DNA of 11,544 bases from an uncultured Lachnospiraceae bacterium (GTDB taxonomy: Bacteria; Bacillota; Clostridia; Lachnospirales; Lachnospiraceae). The notes beneath the pieces were generated by a model, which was given only the letters and a program-made list of their open reading frames with translations, was not told the origin of the DNA and searched no databases. Position 1 is the first letter of the stretch; each line of letters starts with the position of its first letter. The DNA is taken from contig CAMQOJ010000080.1 in NCBI GenBank assembly GCA_947003375.1, positions 1-11,544 on the forward strand, in the 5' to 3' direction. Both the position numbers and the translations under genes were made by a program. Shown here piece by piece: positions 1-6,661 of the stretch.

Positions 1-815
1 TCATCTCCGTAATCGTGCAGGAGGGGAGGGTGAACCCTATGCTTTTCCCCTTCAACGCCTCCATGGTGGGGTATATCGTTCAGGGGATACAGAGCCACGG
101 GTATCAGGCCATGGTGCATTTCATCAGGGATTATTCCGATGTGACCAGGTATCTTCGTTCCTGGAAATCGGAAGGGGCGGTATTCCTGGGAACCTTTGAC
201 GAGAATATCAAGCAGATACAGAAGGATAATGATATCCCGCTGATCTTCACGGACAGCTACAGCAGCGTCCGCCAGGTAATCAATGTGGGGCTTGACGATT
301 ATAAGGGGGGCGTGCTTGCCGCCAGGCATTTCATAGAGTATGGGCACAGGGAGTTCGCCTTTCTCTGTTCCTGCATCCAGGAGAGCCAGGTGAACCAGCA
401 GCGCCTTGCGGGATTTGCGGATACTTTGGAAGCTGCGGGATTCTCCCTGCCGGAAAGCCATATTTTCGACACCCTTGACCTTCGGCAGGGGGTGGAAGAC
501 CTGTGCGCCCTTGCGGATCCTGTGACTGCCGTTTTCGTCCCCATTGACGAAAGCGCGGCTTTTGTCATGACTTACCTAAAGGAGAAGGGGCATCGGATAC
601 CAGAGGATTACTCCATCATCGGGTTCGACGATTTCCCTTTGTGCCAGTACGTGGATCCGCCGCTTACCACCATTGCCCAGGATGTATGCCAAAAGGCGCA
701 GTACGCCCTTGACCTTCTGTTCCAACGGCTCCGGGACAATACCCTTCCCACCCAGAATATCGTGCTGGATGTGGAGCTTATCAGCAGGAAGTCCGTGGCG
801 AGGGTGAATCTTTAG
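1..815 (+). CDS. LacI-family transcriptional regulator, 5'-truncated (sugar-binding domain)
   Basis: The reading frame is open from base 3 and continues off the left edge, giving 270 residues up to TAG at 813-815. The N-terminal LacI helix-turn-helix and hinge are not in the window. What remains is the periplasmic-binding-protein-like effector domain. It opens with the usual first strand (ISVIV), then the family segments DDYKGGVLAARHFIEYGHR, RLAGFADTLEAAGF, IPEDYSIIGFDD and PPLTTIAQD, and ends with the usual ISRKSV tail. Members bind a sugar or related effector and repress or activate carbohydrate genes. The gene converges on a beta-galactosidase, so a role in galactoside use is plausible but is inferred from position only. 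The GTG at base 15 lies inside the first beta-strand and is not the true start. Confidence 0.93.
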   Translation, partial: ISVIVQEGRVNPMLFPFNASMVGYIVQGIQSHGYQAMVHFIRDYSDVTRYLRSWKSEGAVFLGTFDENIKQIQKDNDIPLIFTDSYSSVRQVINVGLDDYKGGVLAARHFIEYGHREFAFLCSCIQESQVNQQRLAGFADTLEAAGFSLPESHIFDTLDLRQGVEDLCALADPVTAVFVPIDESAAFVMTYLKEKGHRIPEDYSIIGFDDFPLCQYVDPPLTTIAQDVCQKAQYALDLLFQRLRDNTLPTQNIVLDVELISRKSVARVNL

Positions 816-870
816 CAATCTGCTGTGATCCGCGCCCTGAATCTGTGCTCTGAATCTGCGCAAAAACGCA

Positions 871-905
871 AAAGAGGCCTGCAGCCAAAAGCCGCAGGCC
901 TCTTT
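871..905. terminator. Bidirectional rho-independent terminator between lacI-like gene and lacZ
   Basis: A perfect 12-bp stem AAAGAGGCCTGC / GCAGGCCTCTTT (871-882 with 894-905) encloses an 11-base loop. A T-run follows on the plus side (TCTTT then CCATTT), and the complement reads TTTTGCGTTTTTGC on the minus side. It lies 55 bases past the regulator stop and 48 bases past the lacZ stop, so it can end both convergent transcripts. Confidence 0.88.
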
Positions 906-953
906 CCATTTACGGTTTTCATTTACGGCAATGCTTTCCTCCCAGAGTGCCGG

Positions 954-3900
954 CTATACGTCCATCGCCCGCCCGGGAGCTTGCCCTTGCTCCACGCGGA
1001 TGCCGAAGGCAAAGGTGAACTCCTCCTCCAGGAACTGGTACTGCTTCTCAGGCTCCGGGCCGCAGCTGTTGGAGCCGATGCCGTCCTGGGTGTAGTCGAT
1101 GCACAGCACGGTATGGCCGCTGGGGACAAGCTCGAAATTGTGGGCTTTTTCCGTCAGCTCCTCCTGGGTGTAGCGGGAGGCGTTGAAGGAGAATGGCTTC
1201 TCTGCAGCCACGGAGAGCTTCACGTCCTCCCTGGACAGCTCTACGAAGCTCACATCCCAGTGGCTTCCGTTCTCCTGGGGACGGATGTAATCCTCAAACA
1301 GGGAATCCACGGTCTCCTTAAACCTGCCGTGATAGGAGGCCCGGCGCTTGTCCGTGTAGCTCTCCATGGGCCCTAACCCGTAGTATTCAACCTGCCGCAT
1401 GTCCTGGGGCAGCATCATCCGAACGCCGAACCTGGGAAGCCTGGGAAGGTCGGGATTCTTCTTCACGTCCAGCCTTACGTCCACGCTGCCGTCCTCCCAT
1501 ACGCGCCATGCGGCATGGATGTCCACAATCCTCTGCCTGTAGGCGGAGGCAAGGGAGACCTGGCTGCCGATCTCCACATAGTGCTTTCCGTCCTTCTCCT
1601 TGCTTTCGCAGGACGTGCCGTAGGTCCTTGTGGCAGGGCGGTCATAGTGGCATTCCTGCCACACATTGCGGATGTTCCTGTCATTGTCCGTGGGGGCCCG
1701 CCAGATATTGTACTCCATGGGATGCTCCAGCAGGTTCTGGTTGGCATGCACCATCCTGGAGAACAGCCCTGTGAATTTGTCGTAGGTATAGCAGAACTTT
1801 TCTGACACCACTGTCACATAATGGTCATCCTCCTGCACTGTAAGCCCGCCGCCCTGGCTCTCCATGGGCATGTCCAGAAGCTTCCTGGCGGGAACGCACT
1901 GATCTGCCGCATCCAGCTCCACCTCGTCGAAGCCCATCTCCCGGCCTGCCTTCAGCACGCCATTGTCCTCTTTCAGAATCCAGGTCACCTTCAGGTACTT
2001 CTTCCCCGGCTCCGTCACGGCGGGGATGTCCAGCTTTATCTCCCCCTCGCCGTGGGGCGCGATGTCCAGAAGGGACCCGTCCTCCACGGTTCCCCAGGCC
2101 TTGGCCTCGCCGTCGCAGCTGACCTCCCAGCGCAGGGTGCAGTAATCCTTCAGGTTCAGGAAGTCCATATAATTATGTATCCTCGCCCGTCCCGCAGCGG
2201 CGTCGAATTCCGCCACCCTGGCAGGGCGGAACACGTTCCAGTGCTCCTTCAGTCCCGTGTGGGGCCTGCGGTCGGGGTACACCAGGCCGTCCATGCAGAA
2301 ATTGCTGTCATGGGGATATTCGCCGTGGTCTCCGCCATAGTAGTACATCTCCTTGCCCTCTATGGTGCGCCCCTTGTAGATGGCGTGGTCGCACCACTCC
2401 CAGACCATGCCGCCGCAGGCTCCGTCATAGGATTGGAATACCTGGAAATAGTCCTCCAGGTTCCCCGGGCCGTTGCCCATGGCGTGGCAGTATTCGCACT
2501 GGAAGAAGGGACGCTTTGACGCTACGTCATAATTGTGGTCGCTGTCCTTCTCCTCGGCCTTGTCGAAATATTCCCGTATACTGTCCGGCGCGGAATACAT
2601 CCTACTGTGGATGTCCAGATTGGAATAATCCGTCACCCTGCCCTTTGGCACATGGTAGGCGTTCTCATAATGGGTGACACGGGTGTCGTCATAGGACTTC
2701 GTCCACTTCAGGGCCTCCTCGAAGGTGCAGCCGTAGGCTCCCTCGTTGCCCATGGACCAGGCGAAGACGCAGGGCCTGTTCTTGTCCCGCATGACGCATT
2801 TCTTGGTCCTGTCCACGGTGGACTGAATAAAGTCAGGGTTGTCGGCAATCCACTTGTTGCTGTCCAGGTATTCCTGCCCGTGGGCGCACTCCGCTCCATG
2901 GCTCTCGTTGTCCGCCTCGTCCATCACGTAGAAGCCGTACCTGTCGCAGAGCTGGTAGAACTGGGGCGCGTTGGGATAGTGGCTGGTGCGGATGCCGTTG
3001 GCATTGTGCTCCTTCATCAGCGTCATGTCCCTGTGCATCTGGGCCAGGCTGATGGTGAAGCCTGTGACGGGGTCGCTGTCGTGGCGGTTCACGCCGTGGA
3101 GCTTGATGTTCTGTCCGTTGAAGTACAGCACGCCGTCCTTGATCGCCACCTCACGCAGGCCCATCTCCTCGGTGATGACCTCTCCCTCCGTCTCCATGAC
3201 CACGGTGTAGAGATAGGGGGTCTCAGCGCTCCAGAGCCTGATTCCCTCCATGGGCAGGGTCACATGGCCTGCCCCTTCTGTCTGGGCCAGGACTTTTCCG
3301 GCCGCATCCTCTATGGTCACCCGCACCGGGATTTCCCTGTCCAGATAGGAGAAGTCGATGTCCACCTGGGCCTTCCCGGCCTCCCTGTCCAGCTTGGTCT
3401 TCAGGAAATAATCGTAGACGCACTGCTCCGGGCGGCTCAGCAGGTACACGTCCCGGAAGATGCCGCTCATGCGGAACTTGTCCTGATCCTCCAGGTAGCT
3501 GCCGTCGCACCATTTCAGCACCAGCACGGCCAGCAGGTTCTCCCCCTCCCTCAGAAGGGAGGTGACGTCGAATTCGGCCGTAGCGTGGGACACCTGGCTG
3601 TAGCCCACGTACTGTCCGTTGACCCACACATAGAAGCAGGAATCCACGCCCTCGAAGTTCAGGAAGGTCTTGGGCGCGTTTATGTCCTTGTGCCAGGTGA
3701 ACCGGTGGCGGTAGGTGCCGCAGGGATTCTCATGGGGCACATAAGGAGGATCCAGGGGGAAGGGATAGTTCACATTGGTGTACTGATGCCTGTCGTATCC
3801 GTGCATCTGCCACACGCTGGGCACGGGGATGGTCTTCCAGTCCGGGTTCAGCCCGCAGTCCTCCCGGTAGAACTCCTCCTTCAAGTCGTATACGCTGTCA

Positions 3901-4067
3901 TAGTAACAAAAGTCCCATTCCCCGTTCAACAGGGCAAAGCGCTCCGACTGCTCCCTGTGCTCCACCAGATCCTCATGGCGCTTCGCGGAAGGGATGTAAT
4001 ACGCCCTGTCCGGCATGGTGTTCTCGTGCAGTACGTTCAGGTCCTCAAAATGTTTTGGTACGATCAT
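954..4067 (-). CDS. lacZ: Beta-galactosidase, glycoside hydrolase family 2 (LacZ type)
   Basis: This 1037-residue protein is close in length to E. coli LacZ (about 1023) and appears intact. It should hydrolyse terminal beta-D-galactosides such as lactose with retention of configuration. The GH2 order is visible: an N-terminal jelly-roll sugar-binding domain (about 45-210, with VNGQYVGYSQ), an immunoglobulin-like domain, and a TIM barrel from about residue 312. Catalytic motifs are WSMGNEG with the acid/base Glu442 and CEYCHAMGN with the nucleophile Glu525. DEADNESHG places Glu388 and His390 where E. coli LacZ has its magnesium ligands. The GMVWEWCD and YYYGGDHGEYP segments match the family. 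The C-terminal small-chain domain has DGIGSNSCGP. No signal peptide is seen, so the enzyme is cytoplasmic and needs an uptake system that is not in the window. The ATG follows an AAGGTGAGG ribosome site. It is probably monocistronic. Confidence 0.97.
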   Translation of the reverse strand: MIVPKHFEDLNVLHENTMPDRAYYIPSAKRHEDLVEHREQSERFALLNGEWDFCYYDSVYDLKEEFYREDCGLNPDWKTIPVPSVWQMHGYDRHQYTNVNYPFPLDPPYVPHENPCGTYRHRFTWHKDINAPKTFLNFEGVDSCFYVWVNGQYVGYSQVSHATAEFDVTSLLREGENLLAVLVLKWCDGSYLEDQDKFRMSGIFRDVYLLSRPEQCVYDYFLKTKLDREAGKAQVDIDFSYLDREIPVRVTIEDAAGKVLAQTEGAGHVTLPMEGIRLWSAETPYLYTVVMETEGEVITEEMGLREVAIKDGVLYFNGQNIKLHGVNRHDSDPVTGFTISLAQMHRDMTLMKEHNANGIRTSHYPNAPQFYQLCDRYGFYVMDEADNESHGAECAHGQEYLDSNKWIADNPDFIQSTVDRTKKCVMRDKNRPCVFAWSMGNEGAYGCTFEEALKWTKSYDDTRVTHYENAYHVPKGRVTDYSNLDIHSRMYSAPDSIREYFDKAEEKDSDHNYDVASKRPFFQCEYCHAMGNGPGNLEDYFQVFQSYDGACGGMVWEWCDHAIYKGRTIEGKEMYYYGGDHGEYPHDSNFCMDGLVYPDRRPHTGLKEHWNVFRPARVAEFDAAAGRARIHNYMDFLNLKDYCTLRWEVSCDGEAKAWGTVEDGSLLDIAPHGEGEIKLDIPAVTEPGKKYLKVTWILKEDNGVLKAGREMGFDEVELDAADQCVPARKLLDMPMESQGGGLTVQEDDHYVTVVSEKFCYTYDKFTGLFSRMVHANQNLLEHPMEYNIWRAPTDNDRNIRNVWQECHYDRPATRTYGTSCESKEKDGKHYVEIGSQVSLASAYRQRIVDIHAAWRVWEDGSVDVRLDVKKNPDLPRLPRFGVRMMLPQDMRQVEYYGLGPMESYTDKRRASYHGRFKETVDSLFEDYIRPQENGSHWDVSFVELSREDVKLSVAAEKPFSFNASRYTQEELTEKAHNFELVPSGHTVLCIDYTQDGIGSNSCGPEPEKQYQFLEEEFTFAFGIRVEQGQAPGRAMDV

Positions 4068-4098
4068 ACTTTCTACCTCACCTTTCTACTACATGATG

Positions 4099-4110
4099 GC
4101 ATTGCAATGC
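4099..4110. promoter_or_regulatory. Perfect 12-bp palindrome in lacZ leader (possible operator)
   Basis: GCATTGCAATGC reads the same on both strands. It lies about 30-45 bases downstream of the predicted lacZ transcription start and about 31 bases before the start codon. A repressor bound here could block elongation. The central GC differs from the central CG usual in LacI-family operators, so the link to the neighbouring regulator is speculative. Confidence 0.35.
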
Positions 4111-4113
4111 TTC

Positions 4114-4136
4114 ACAGGATGTTCCACGAACCCTGT
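4114..4136. promoter_or_regulatory. Imperfect dyad/hairpin near lacZ transcription start
   Basis: On the plus strand the pattern is ACAGG, AT, GTTC, CAC, GAAC, CCTGT. This gives nine complementary pairs interrupted by a two-base bulge, around a three-base loop. It covers roughly +6 to +28 of the predicted lacZ transcript, a common place for a repressor operator. It could equally be a 5' leader hairpin in the RNA. There is no run of U after it, so it is not a simple terminator. Confidence 0.4.
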
Positions 4137-4148
4137 AATCATAGTTCC

Positions 4149-4178
4149 ATTATAAACGATGTGGTTGGTATTAGGCAA
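4149..4178 (-). promoter_or_regulatory. Sigma-A-type promoter for lacZ
   Basis: On the minus strand a TTGCCT -35 box (4173-4178) is followed by an 18-base spacer and a perfect TATAAT -10 box (4149-4154). The predicted start near 4142 gives a leader of about 75 bases before the lacZ ATG. No clear catabolite-response (cre) sequence was recognised around it. Confidence 0.72.
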
Positions 4179-4203
4179 CAGATTTTATTTTTTATTTTGC
4201 TAA

Positions 4204-4347
4204 TCATTCACCCTTCTCTTTTTCCTGCTTTTCCCGCCGGAGAGCCGCTATTTTTCTTTTCGCTTCGTCCAAATCCTTACAGCTCTCAACAATCATCTCA
4301 ATCATCTGAAGAATTCCGTCATATTGCCTGTCTGTCATGATTTCCAT
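4204..4347 (-). CDS. Small hypothetical protein, 47 residues
   Basis: I do not recognise this family. The start was chosen as the ATG at 4347 because AAAGGAG sits just before it on the minus strand. An in-frame ATG three codons later (MTDRQYDG...) is too far from that site, and the longer frame from 4392 begins inside the preceding terminator. The product is MEIMTDRQYDG followed by a hydrophobic/amphipathic helix (ILQMIEMIVESC), a short turn (KDLDE) and a strongly basic and acidic C-terminal helix (AKRKIAALRREKQEKEKGE). It has no signal peptide or true membrane span. It lies between the LysRS terminator and the lacZ promoter in the same direction as both. No promoter of its own is evident, so it may depend on read-through. 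The start and ribosome site look genuine, but the function is unknown. Confidence 0.66.
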   Translation of the reverse strand: MEIMTDRQYDGILQMIEMIVESCKDLDEAKRKIAALRREKQEKEKGE

Positions 4348-4370
4348 ATCTCTCCTTTCGGTTCTTATCA

Positions 4371-4401
4371 AAACAAAAACCATTCGGCGCATCCAGCCGA
4401 A
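4371..4401 (-). terminator. Rho-independent terminator after lysyl-tRNA synthetase
   Basis: Read on the minus strand, TTCGGC (4396-4401) pairs with GCCGAA (4383-4388) around a seven-base loop, and TGGTTTTTGTTTTG follows. The stem is short, so leakage into the 47-residue gene downstream is possible. It starts about 17 bases after the synthetase stop codon. Confidence 0.68.
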
Positions 4402-4417
4402 AATATCTTCTGTAAAA

Positions 4418-6430
4418 TCAGCAGATCCTCGTCCCCTCCGGCACGATGTCGTCCACGATTACCACCTGGCAGCCGCAGGCGTTGTTCGTCCCGGCTAACA
4501 GCATGCCCTCGCTCTTGACCCCAACGAACCGGGTGGGCTGGAGGTTGGCCACCACGATGATTTTCTTGCCAATCAGCTGTTCCGGCTTGTAGTACTGCTT
4601 GATGCTGGAGACGATGACCCTCTCTTTGATACCGTCGAACAGGGTCAGCTTGTAGCAGCTGTGGGACTTCCTGATTTCGGCGCATTTCAGCACCTTGCAC
4701 ACCCGCAGGTCAATCTTCCGGAATTCCTCGATATCGATTTCATCCCCTATGGGCGCGACCTCGTCAGGCTCGCCGTATTCCACTACAGGCTCCTCTTCCA
4801 CAGGCTCCTCCGCCGGAGCCGTCAGCGCCTTCTCCTCCTCTTCCGTCATGGGGGTGGAGAAATCCAGCAGCGACAGGAACTTGTCCTTCTCGATGGCGTA
4901 CAGGAAGAGGTACAGCCTGGGGCCTTTCTCCTTGTTCAGAAGCAGGCGGTACACATCCTTGAAGAATGTGCCCTGGAGGGCTTTCAGGTTCTCCGCCTCA
5001 TAGCCGTATATCCGCTTGGGAATCTCGTAGAGCTCCTTGTTCAGCTCGTCCAGCGTATAATCGTTGCCGGAAAGGTAGGCGTGGAGCATCTTCACGGCAT
5101 CCTTTTCCTTCTGGTCGAAGGTATCATATACTGGCCAGTTCCGCACCGGGCAGAGCCTGTTCACGTTCTCCGGAGAGCAGTTCTCCAGCCAGTACTTCGC
5201 CAGGCCAAGGCGCTCTTTGAAATCTTCATATTTATATGGCGTCCCAATCTTCTCGAACACGGTCTCCAGCATGTCCACGTTGAAGTCCACCACGGAACCA
5301 AGCTGTACCAGATGGGACATGGGCACTGTCTTAATCTTCTCTTCGAACATTAGACAGCTATTCATGATATCCCGCACATAATCATCCGCCGTGCCGTCCA
5401 GGTAGCTGTTGTACTGCTTGTCGAACTCGAAATACTGCCGCAGGATTCCGTCGTCAAAGCAGAAATCAAAGGCCTTGTTGGGCTCCGATTTGGCGTAGAG
5501 CCAGAGGATGATTTCCGGCTGGTAGATGTTCAACAGCGTATCCGGGGTCAGATTCAGGCCCGTGGAGCCGGACATCTTGCCCGCCACTCCCTTGATACCG
5601 ATGAACTCATAGCCCTGGAACAGGGGCGCTTCGTAGTTGAATATCTTCTTTGCGATGACCTTGCTGGTGTCATAGCTGCCCCCGGGGCTGGCGTGATCCT
5701 TCCCGCCCGGCTCGAAGTCCACCTGCTCATATTTCCAGCGCATGGGCCAGTCTATCTTCCAGGCCAGCTTGCAGTTGAAGTCCTTGGTGAAGTCATGCTC
5801 CCCCTCATGGCCGCAGGTGCAGACGTACTTCGCCTTGGTGCAGTCATCGGACAGCTCCAGAATCTTCGTGGTGTCCCTGCCGCACTCCGGGCAGTAGATG
5901 GATACCGGATAGTAAGCCTCCCGCTCGCCCTCCTGGGCGTCCTGGGTGCGGAAGCTGTCCAGGATGTCGAATATCTCGCCGCGCTTCTGAAGGGCCTCGA
6001 TGACATAGTCCTTGTACTTGCCGCTCTTGTTCATCCGGGCCTGGTATCTGTAGTCCATCTTGATGCCGAACCTGTCGATGGCAGCCTCGAATTCCTTTTC
6101 GAAATACTCGGCGTAGGTCTTCTCCTCGGTGTTGAAGGGGTTGGGCACGTCCGCATAGGATGCCCCGATATATTTCTCCATGTCGTCACGTACCTTGGCC
6201 ACGTTGACGGGAATCTTCCTGACCCTGTCGTACTCGTCCCAGGAGAAGAGGAGCTTGGCCTTCTTCCCCTTGCGCTCCAGCGCCTTTACCACGAAGAGGC
6301 TGGTGGCGATGTCCCTGAAATTGCCGATGTGGATGGAACCGGAGGGGCTGATTCCGGCGGCACATACATACTCTTCCTTATTCGGATTCCTCTCAATGAT
6401 TTTTTCCGCGATTTTATCTGACCAATGCAT
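4418..6430 (-). CDS. lysS: Class I lysyl-tRNA synthetase with C-terminal tRNA-binding (tRBD/OB-fold) domain
   Basis: This 670-residue enzyme should charge tRNA-Lys with lysine using ATP. The Rossmann catalytic domain begins MHWSDKIAEKII and has the class I signatures GISPSGSIHIGN (HIGN at 34-37) and GKMSGSTG (KMSGS at 285-289). LLFSWDEYDRVRKIPVNV is typical of class I LysRS (the type also called LysK), not the class II bacterial enzyme. CPEC (180-183) and CTCGHE (204-209) look like a zinc-knuckle insertion. A helical anticodon-binding region follows, to about residue 530. A Glu/Pro-rich linker (about 529-560) then leads to an EMAP/Trbp111-like domain (about 565-670; FRKIDLRVCKVL, GKKIIVVANLQPTRFVGVKSEGMLLA) like the tail of many MetRS proteins. 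Class I LysRS usually ends near 500-550 residues, so the tail is an addition. The start at 6430 follows AAAGGAG by 10 bases. A TTG at 6451 lies upstream of that site and was rejected. Confidence 0.93.
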   Translation of the reverse strand: MHWSDKIAEKIIERNPNKEEYVCAAGISPSGSIHIGNFRDIATSLFVVKALERKGKKAKLLFSWDEYDRVRKIPVNVAKVRDDMEKYIGASYADVPNPFNTEEKTYAEYFEKEFEAAIDRFGIKMDYRYQARMNKSGKYKDYVIEALQKRGEIFDILDSFRTQDAQEGEREAYYPVSIYCPECGRDTTKILELSDDCTKAKYVCTCGHEGEHDFTKDFNCKLAWKIDWPMRWKYEQVDFEPGGKDHASPGGSYDTSKVIAKKIFNYEAPLFQGYEFIGIKGVAGKMSGSTGLNLTPDTLLNIYQPEIILWLYAKSEPNKAFDFCFDDGILRQYFEFDKQYNSYLDGTADDYVRDIMNSCLMFEEKIKTVPMSHLVQLGSVVDFNVDMLETVFEKIGTPYKYEDFKERLGLAKYWLENCSPENVNRLCPVRNWPVYDTFDQKEKDAVKMLHAYLSGNDYTLDELNKELYEIPKRIYGYEAENLKALQGTFFKDVYRLLLNKEKGPRLYLFLYAIEKDKFLSLLDFSTPMTEEEEKALTAPAEEPVEEEPVVEYGEPDEVAPIGDEIDIEEFRKIDLRVCKVLKCAEIRKSHSCYKLTLFDGIKERVIVSSIKQYYKPEQLIGKKIIVVANLQPTRFVGVKSEGMLLAGTNNACGCQVVIVDDIVPEGTRIC

Positions 6431-6462
6431 ATCTTGTCCGCTCCTTTGCAATTATGGTGGTA

Positions 6463-6491
6463 ATTATACAATATGCAGTACATAAAGTCAA
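6463..6491 (-). promoter_or_regulatory. Sigma-A promoter for lysyl-tRNA synthetase
   Basis: On the minus strand TTGACT (6486-6491), a 17-base spacer and TATAAT (6463-6468) form a near-perfect promoter. The predicted start near 6456 leaves a leader of only about 25 bases containing the ribosome site. There is therefore no room for a T-box leader, and expression is probably constitutive. Confidence 0.85.
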
Positions 6492-6530
6492 ATGCTTCGG
6501 GCCATATTTCCGCCAGTGCCATAGGGGAAT

Positions 6531-6592
6531 ATTTTAATAATATAATCGAAATAGTTATTATATTTTTAATTAGATAATTATAAAATTAGTTA
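6531..6592. other. AT-rich UP-element-like tract upstream of ABC exporter promoter
   Basis: Across 6531-6620 only 8 of 90 bases are G or C, against 50-57% in sampled neighbouring genes. The tract contains TAATTA GA TAATTA (6567-6580), in which each half is itself a palindrome, and several A/T runs just upstream of the -35 box. This resembles an UP element bound by RNA polymerase alpha, and it could also be bound by a nucleoid protein. Together with 6492-6530, which show no features, it fills the divergent intergenic region. Confidence 0.45.
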
Positions 6593-6621
6593 TTGACATT
6601 TTTATATCAATTATATATAAT
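6593..6621 (+). promoter_or_regulatory. Perfect consensus sigma-A promoter for ABC exporter
   Basis: TTGACA (6593-6598), a 17-base spacer and TATAAT (6616-6621) match the sigma-A consensus exactly. The predicted start near 6628 gives a leader of about 34 bases before the ATG at 6662. Confidence 0.88.
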
Positions 6622-6661
6622 CAGATACAACAATCAAAAGGCAGCCAGGAAGGAAAGCACT

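Noticed and set aside
15..17. GTG at base 15 as start of the LacI-family gene
   Set aside because: The frame is open to the left edge, and the codons before it encode the first beta-strand of the effector domain, so the gene is truncated by the window and does not begin here.
2535..4340. 601-residue open frame on the plus strand, opposite lacZ
   Set aside because: It lies antisense to a clearly recognisable, intact beta-galactosidase. Its translation is low-complexity Val/Leu/His/Gly-rich sequence typical of the mirror frame of a G+C-rich gene, with no family features.
4661..6421. Long plus-strand open frames (4661-5353 and 5693-6421) opposite the synthetase
   Set aside because: They mirror the codon bias of the class I LysRS gene, have no recognisable domains, and have no convincing ribosome sites.
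6431..6460. T-box or other riboswitch ahead of the lysyl-tRNA synthetase
   Set aside because: The near-perfect promoter at 6463-6491 leaves only about 25 leader bases, too short for a T-box or any riboswitch.
6593..6661. Longer N-terminus of the ABC exporter from TTG at 6593
   Set aside because: That TTG is part of the -35 hexamer and lies upstream of the predicted transcript. The ATG at 6662 has a good ribosome site and the usual N-terminal length.
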